From positions 1 to 33,575 of IMG/VR virus record IMGVR_UViG_3300020020_000117: a stretch of 33,575 bases of DNA. One strand, written 5' to 3'. Below are positions 31,218-33,575 of the stretch, in pieces. This stretch comes from a virus. The translations under genes and the position numbers were made by a program. The notes under the pieces are model-generated. The model did not search any database. It had not been told where the DNA came from and was given only the letters and a program-made list of their open reading frames with translations. How positions within the stretch are numbered: the stretch's first letter is position 1; each line of letters opens with the position of its first letter.

Positions 31218-32209
31218 TGGCAATAGAATGTTTGAATAGTTTAGTCGGCCTAAAAGAGCTTTGTACAGCAGATACGGTAACTCCTTATTTCTGGCTGGAT
31301 GATGCGCAGGGGCTGGATCGTAATGCACTTTCCCAACTTGCAAAAGCATCTAACGGATCTGGTAAGGCTTTCGGCAATGAAATAATCGAATCGGCAGCTC
31401 GTTTCCTTATGACAGATATTGAAACTTTAATCCCGAAAGGTTACAGCGTAAAGACTTCTTTAAATTCATTCTGCAATACTTGTACCTATACAGGCATGAC
31501 AAGTTCAGCAAGTAACACAGGAGTTATAGTTAAAAATTTATCCACTTCGCCAAACGGTTTACTTTCTATTGATTCATTAAAAGTAATGATTGCAAGTACT
31601 GGAAGCTATACGATAGTACTGAATGATGGTATTGCTCCGAAACAAATACCTTATGACTTCACAGCCGGAACTGAAGTTATAATTACAAACATCAATTTTA
31701 AAACTACTGCAAAGTCAGTTAAAATATACTTTCTTGAAGCCGGAGTATTGGTTAACGCACTCAATTGTCCAACTGCAAAAAGTTGCGGTTGTTCAGGTCG
31801 GACCGCCCAGAGCAAGGACATTGAAATAAAAGGGCTATTGAGTAACGGTGAATTTACTACTCAATACGGGTTCGTTCCATGCGCCTCCGTAGTCTGTTCC
31901 TTAGACGGAGTGATTTGCCAGATAGTAAGCAACCAACCTCGTTTGTTCGCCCTGGCACTGTTCTACAGAAGCACAGCGAGAATATTTCAGGAGGTTGAAG
32001 TGACGCAGCGGTTGAATTCGTTTGCTTCATTCTCTAAAGAAGAAAAGAAAGCGTTAGCAGATGAGTATATGGCATTGTATTACGAAAGATTAAACGGCTC
32101 TGGAAGTATTAAAGGCATAGCTGATAATATGGGAGCTGCATTAAATAGCTTAAACGATCCATGCGTTGATTGTGTAAGACCGGTAACGGTAGCATGGGCA
32201 ACGTCATGA
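31217..32209 (+). CDS. Cys-rich virion protein
   Basis: A 330-residue protein. The N-terminal region is helical (LGL-like ECLNSLVGLKELC, LSQLAKASNGSGKAFGNEI); the middle is a beta-rich domain (GSYTIVLNDGIAPKQIPYDF). About 14 Cys include NCPTAKSCGCSG and DPCVDCVR. Conserved relatives occur next to portal and minor head genes in Bacteroidota phages. It may be a capsid, adaptor or decoration protein; I cannot decide. Start and stop overlap its neighbours (TAATG, ATGA). Confidence 0.5.
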   Translation: MAIECLNSLVGLKELCTADTVTPYFWLDDAQGLDRNALSQLAKASNGSGKAFGNEIIESAARFLMTDIETLIPKGYSVKTSLNSFCNTCTYTGMTSSASNTGVIVKNLSTSPNGLLSIDSLKVMIASTGSYTIVLNDGIAPKQIPYDFTAGTEVIITNINFKTTAKSVKIYFLEAGVLVNALNCPTAKSCGCSGRTAQSKDIEIKGLLSNGEFTTQYGFVPCASVVCSLDGVICQIVSNQPRLFALALFYRSTARIFQEVEVTQRLNSFASFSKEEKKALADEYMALYYERLNGSGSIKGIADNMGAALNSLNDPCVDCVRPVTVAWATS

Positions 32210-32784
32210 GTTTCGATATAACGATATTATCAAAGAAGATCCAGTCAATCAAAGACGCCTTTGAGAATGGCAACTTTGCGGATGCTTTAGTAGGTGCTTT
32301 AAATACTGGTAACGGATTAATGCAGCAACGGATCTTTACGCAAAATAAAGACACACAGGGGCAATCGTTTGGGACTTATGTAGGTAAGAAAAGCAAGGTC
32401 GGCAAATTGCCGAAAACATCAAACAGAACGCAGGCCAAACGTAATAAAGCTGTAGAAGGCCAAGAGCTAACATACTACCAAAGAAAACGTGCATTAAGAG
32501 GCAGACAAACCGTAAAGAAGGATTTGGAACTTGAAGGATCGTTACGCAGGTCTATTGAAACAGTAGTTGAAAACGATAAAGCTGCTACCATTAATTTCAG
32601 TAACGATGAATCAGCGGCAATAGCACACGGTCAGGAGCAGCAGATAACTAATATCAGGAACGGCAGACCTGGTACAACTAAAGGAACAGGAGCAATTAAA
32701 ATATTCAATCTTGATACGAAAGAACGCGAAAAGGTTACAGAGCAAGGGACTATTTTGATAAATGAAATATTAAAACCGAAATGA
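32206..32784 (+). CDS. Tail completion-like protein (Mu gpG/P2 gpS-like)
   Basis: A 192-residue protein from ATG at 32206, chosen because it forms the ATGA overlap; earlier in-frame ATGs at 32170 and 32194 would overlap the previous gene by 16-40 bases. The Lys/Arg-rich middle is followed by LRRSIETVVENDKAATINFS, then AAIAHGQEQQ and IFNLDTKEREKV, the pattern of virion morphogenesis proteins that join head and tail. The function is inferred from this pattern and position. Confidence 0.65.
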   Translation: MSFDITILSKKIQSIKDAFENGNFADALVGALNTGNGLMQQRIFTQNKDTQGQSFGTYVGKKSKVGKLPKTSNRTQAKRNKAVEGQELTYYQRKRALRGRQTVKKDLELEGSLRRSIETVVENDKAATINFSNDESAAIAHGQEQQITNIRNGRPGTTKGTGAIKIFNLDTKEREKVTEQGTILINEILKPK

Positions 32785-33326
32785 CATATCAGGAAGTCAT
32801 ATTAAATCTTTCAAATAGCTTAGTTCAATACTTTGATGATGTGTATCATTCGGCCGAAATACTTACCGTAGATAATGAACGCATCCCGGTAATTAACCTA
32901 AAAGACGATTGGAAATATCTTGCTCCTACAGACGAAGGCCAGAATTTATATATCAGGCGCAACGGTGACGATGAAGTAATGGAAGAGTTAAGGCTGGGCA
33001 GTTGTATTAAGTCTTATAAAATGCGTAGTCAATTACGGATAGTTTATTTTGAAGATTATGCAGAGAAGCATAACGAGATCATTGCCCATTTGCTTCAATC
33101 AGTTTTAATAGGTGGCATAAAGCTGGTTAGGATGGTAAGGGATAAATGGAAATTGAAGAAAGATGAAAGTTCGGGTGAGTATGTTTTCAAACCCTCTACA
33201 GCTTATTTCGCTATTGATATTTATGTTTTCTGGGAACTTAAACCAGATAATTGTGATCAGGACTTTTGCGTTGATATTGAAAACCCCGTTAAAAAATGTT
33301 TAGTAACTGTAACAGAATCTTCATAA
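32781..33326 (+). CDS. Possible tail terminator or connector protein
   Basis: A 181-residue protein with a helical start (MTYQEVILNLSNSLVQYFDD) and a beta-rich rest ending in WELKPDNCDQDFC. Its size and the place after a gpS-like gene suit a tail terminator or connector, but I see no diagnostic motif. It overlaps the previous stop by 4 bases. Confidence 0.5.
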   Translation: MTYQEVILNLSNSLVQYFDDVYHSAEILTVDNERIPVINLKDDWKYLAPTDEGQNLYIRRNGDDEVMEELRLGSCIKSYKMRSQLRIVYFEDYAEKHNEIIAHLLQSVLIGGIKLVRMVRDKWKLKKDESSGEYVFKPSTAYFAIDIYVFWELKPDNCDQDFCVDIENPVKKCLVTVTESS

Positions 33327-33344
33327 AATAAAAACTTAATAATT

Positions 33345-33575
33345 ATGGCAGCCCCAGGTAAATGGAAATTATACGAGAAAGCAAACCTCCGTCTTGCTGA
33401 CGGTACTTTCGATATGGATAACGCTTCGTTGGGTTTAACAATGGCTTTATTCTTATCAACATCAAACGCAAATACACTATCAGTTGGAACGGGTGTTTAT
33501 GGTGATCTTACTAACGAAGTGGCAACCGCATTTGGTTATACGCAAGGTGGTCAGGCACTGACCGGAGAAACCTGG
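33345..33575 (+). CDS. Virion protein, C-terminus beyond right edge
   Basis: ATG at 33345, 77 codons open to the edge: MAAPGKWKLYEKANLRLADG, then FDMDNASLGLTMALFLSTSN and GVYGDLTNEVATAFGYTQGG. The small-residue-rich, strand-rich composition is that of phage structural proteins of a conserved type in Bacteroidota phages (tail or decoration). It is separated from the preceding gene by 18 bases. The rest is outside the window. Confidence 0.6.
   Translation, partial: MAAPGKWKLYEKANLRLADGTFDMDNASLGLTMALFLSTSNANTLSVGTGVYGDLTNEVATAFGYTQGGQALTGETW

Noticed and set aside
1-33575. CRISPR array or CRISPR-associated operon
   Set aside because: No regularly spaced direct repeats were seen; the Cas4-like motifs belong to a phage RecB-type nuclease in a recombination operon.

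Overview
The window is a continuous piece of a tailed-phage (Caudoviricetes) or prophage genome whose host is most likely a member of the Bacteroidota. This rests on two things: a divergent promoter pair at 6497-6537 that fits the Bacteroidota pattern TTTG-19 bp-TAnnTTTG on both strands, and virion and replication proteins that resemble those of phages of Sphingobacteriia/Flavobacteriia-like bacteria. A long tape-measure protein, a likely frameshifted tail assembly chaperone and the absence of any visible sheath gene suggest a long non-contractile tail (siphovirus). No integrase, repressor, endolysin or clear major capsid gene is visible, so the lifestyle cannot be settled and the genome continues beyond both edges.

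Layout. (1) 1-2442, minus strand: seven small early-type genes of unknown function plus a basic 53-residue protein at the head of the unit. (2) 2443-2630: AT-rich divergent spacer. (3) 2631-3916, plus strand: small genes, then the first 31 codons of a P-loop ATPase cut off just after Walker A by an HNH endonuclease gene and a small HTH gene. (4) 3906-6465, minus strand: helicase, RecB-like nuclease and SSB-like protein, apparently a recombination/replication operon. (5) 6497-6537: two overlapping divergent promoters. (6) 6547-9416, plus strand: small basic ORF, VRR-NUC nuclease and an 844-residue primase-helicase. (7) 9417-9616: inverted repeats and low-complexity DNA. (8) 9617-11162: ParB-N/DNA-adenine methyltransferase fusion and terminase small subunit. 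(9) 11159-12999: very small genes separated by hairpins, including membrane proteins and a lipoprotein. (10) 13018-17144: a translationally coupled accessory cassette with a Stealth-like sugar-phosphate transferase, a two-domain glycosyltransferase and a sugar C-methyltransferase. (11) 17141-18430: terminase large subunit. (12) 18390-24232: tail chaperone with a T9 slippery site, tape measure, a small virion protein and a GIY-YIG homing endonuclease. (13) 24229-33575: tail/virion proteins, portal, head morphogenesis and head-tail joining proteins, running off the right edge.

How it fits together. The overlapping promoters would make leftward recombination genes and rightward primase/late genes compete for RNA polymerase. 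Packaging genes (TerS and TerL) are split by about 6 kb of accessory DNA that codes for glycan chemistry, which could modify the virion or the host surface. The tape-measure block precedes the portal, so the usual order terminase-portal-capsid-tail is rearranged. Two homing-endonuclease genes (HNH and GIY-YIG) show that the genome has been colonised by selfish elements, one of which coincides with a destroyed recombination ATPase. All functional calls come from reading motifs by eye; no database search was run.
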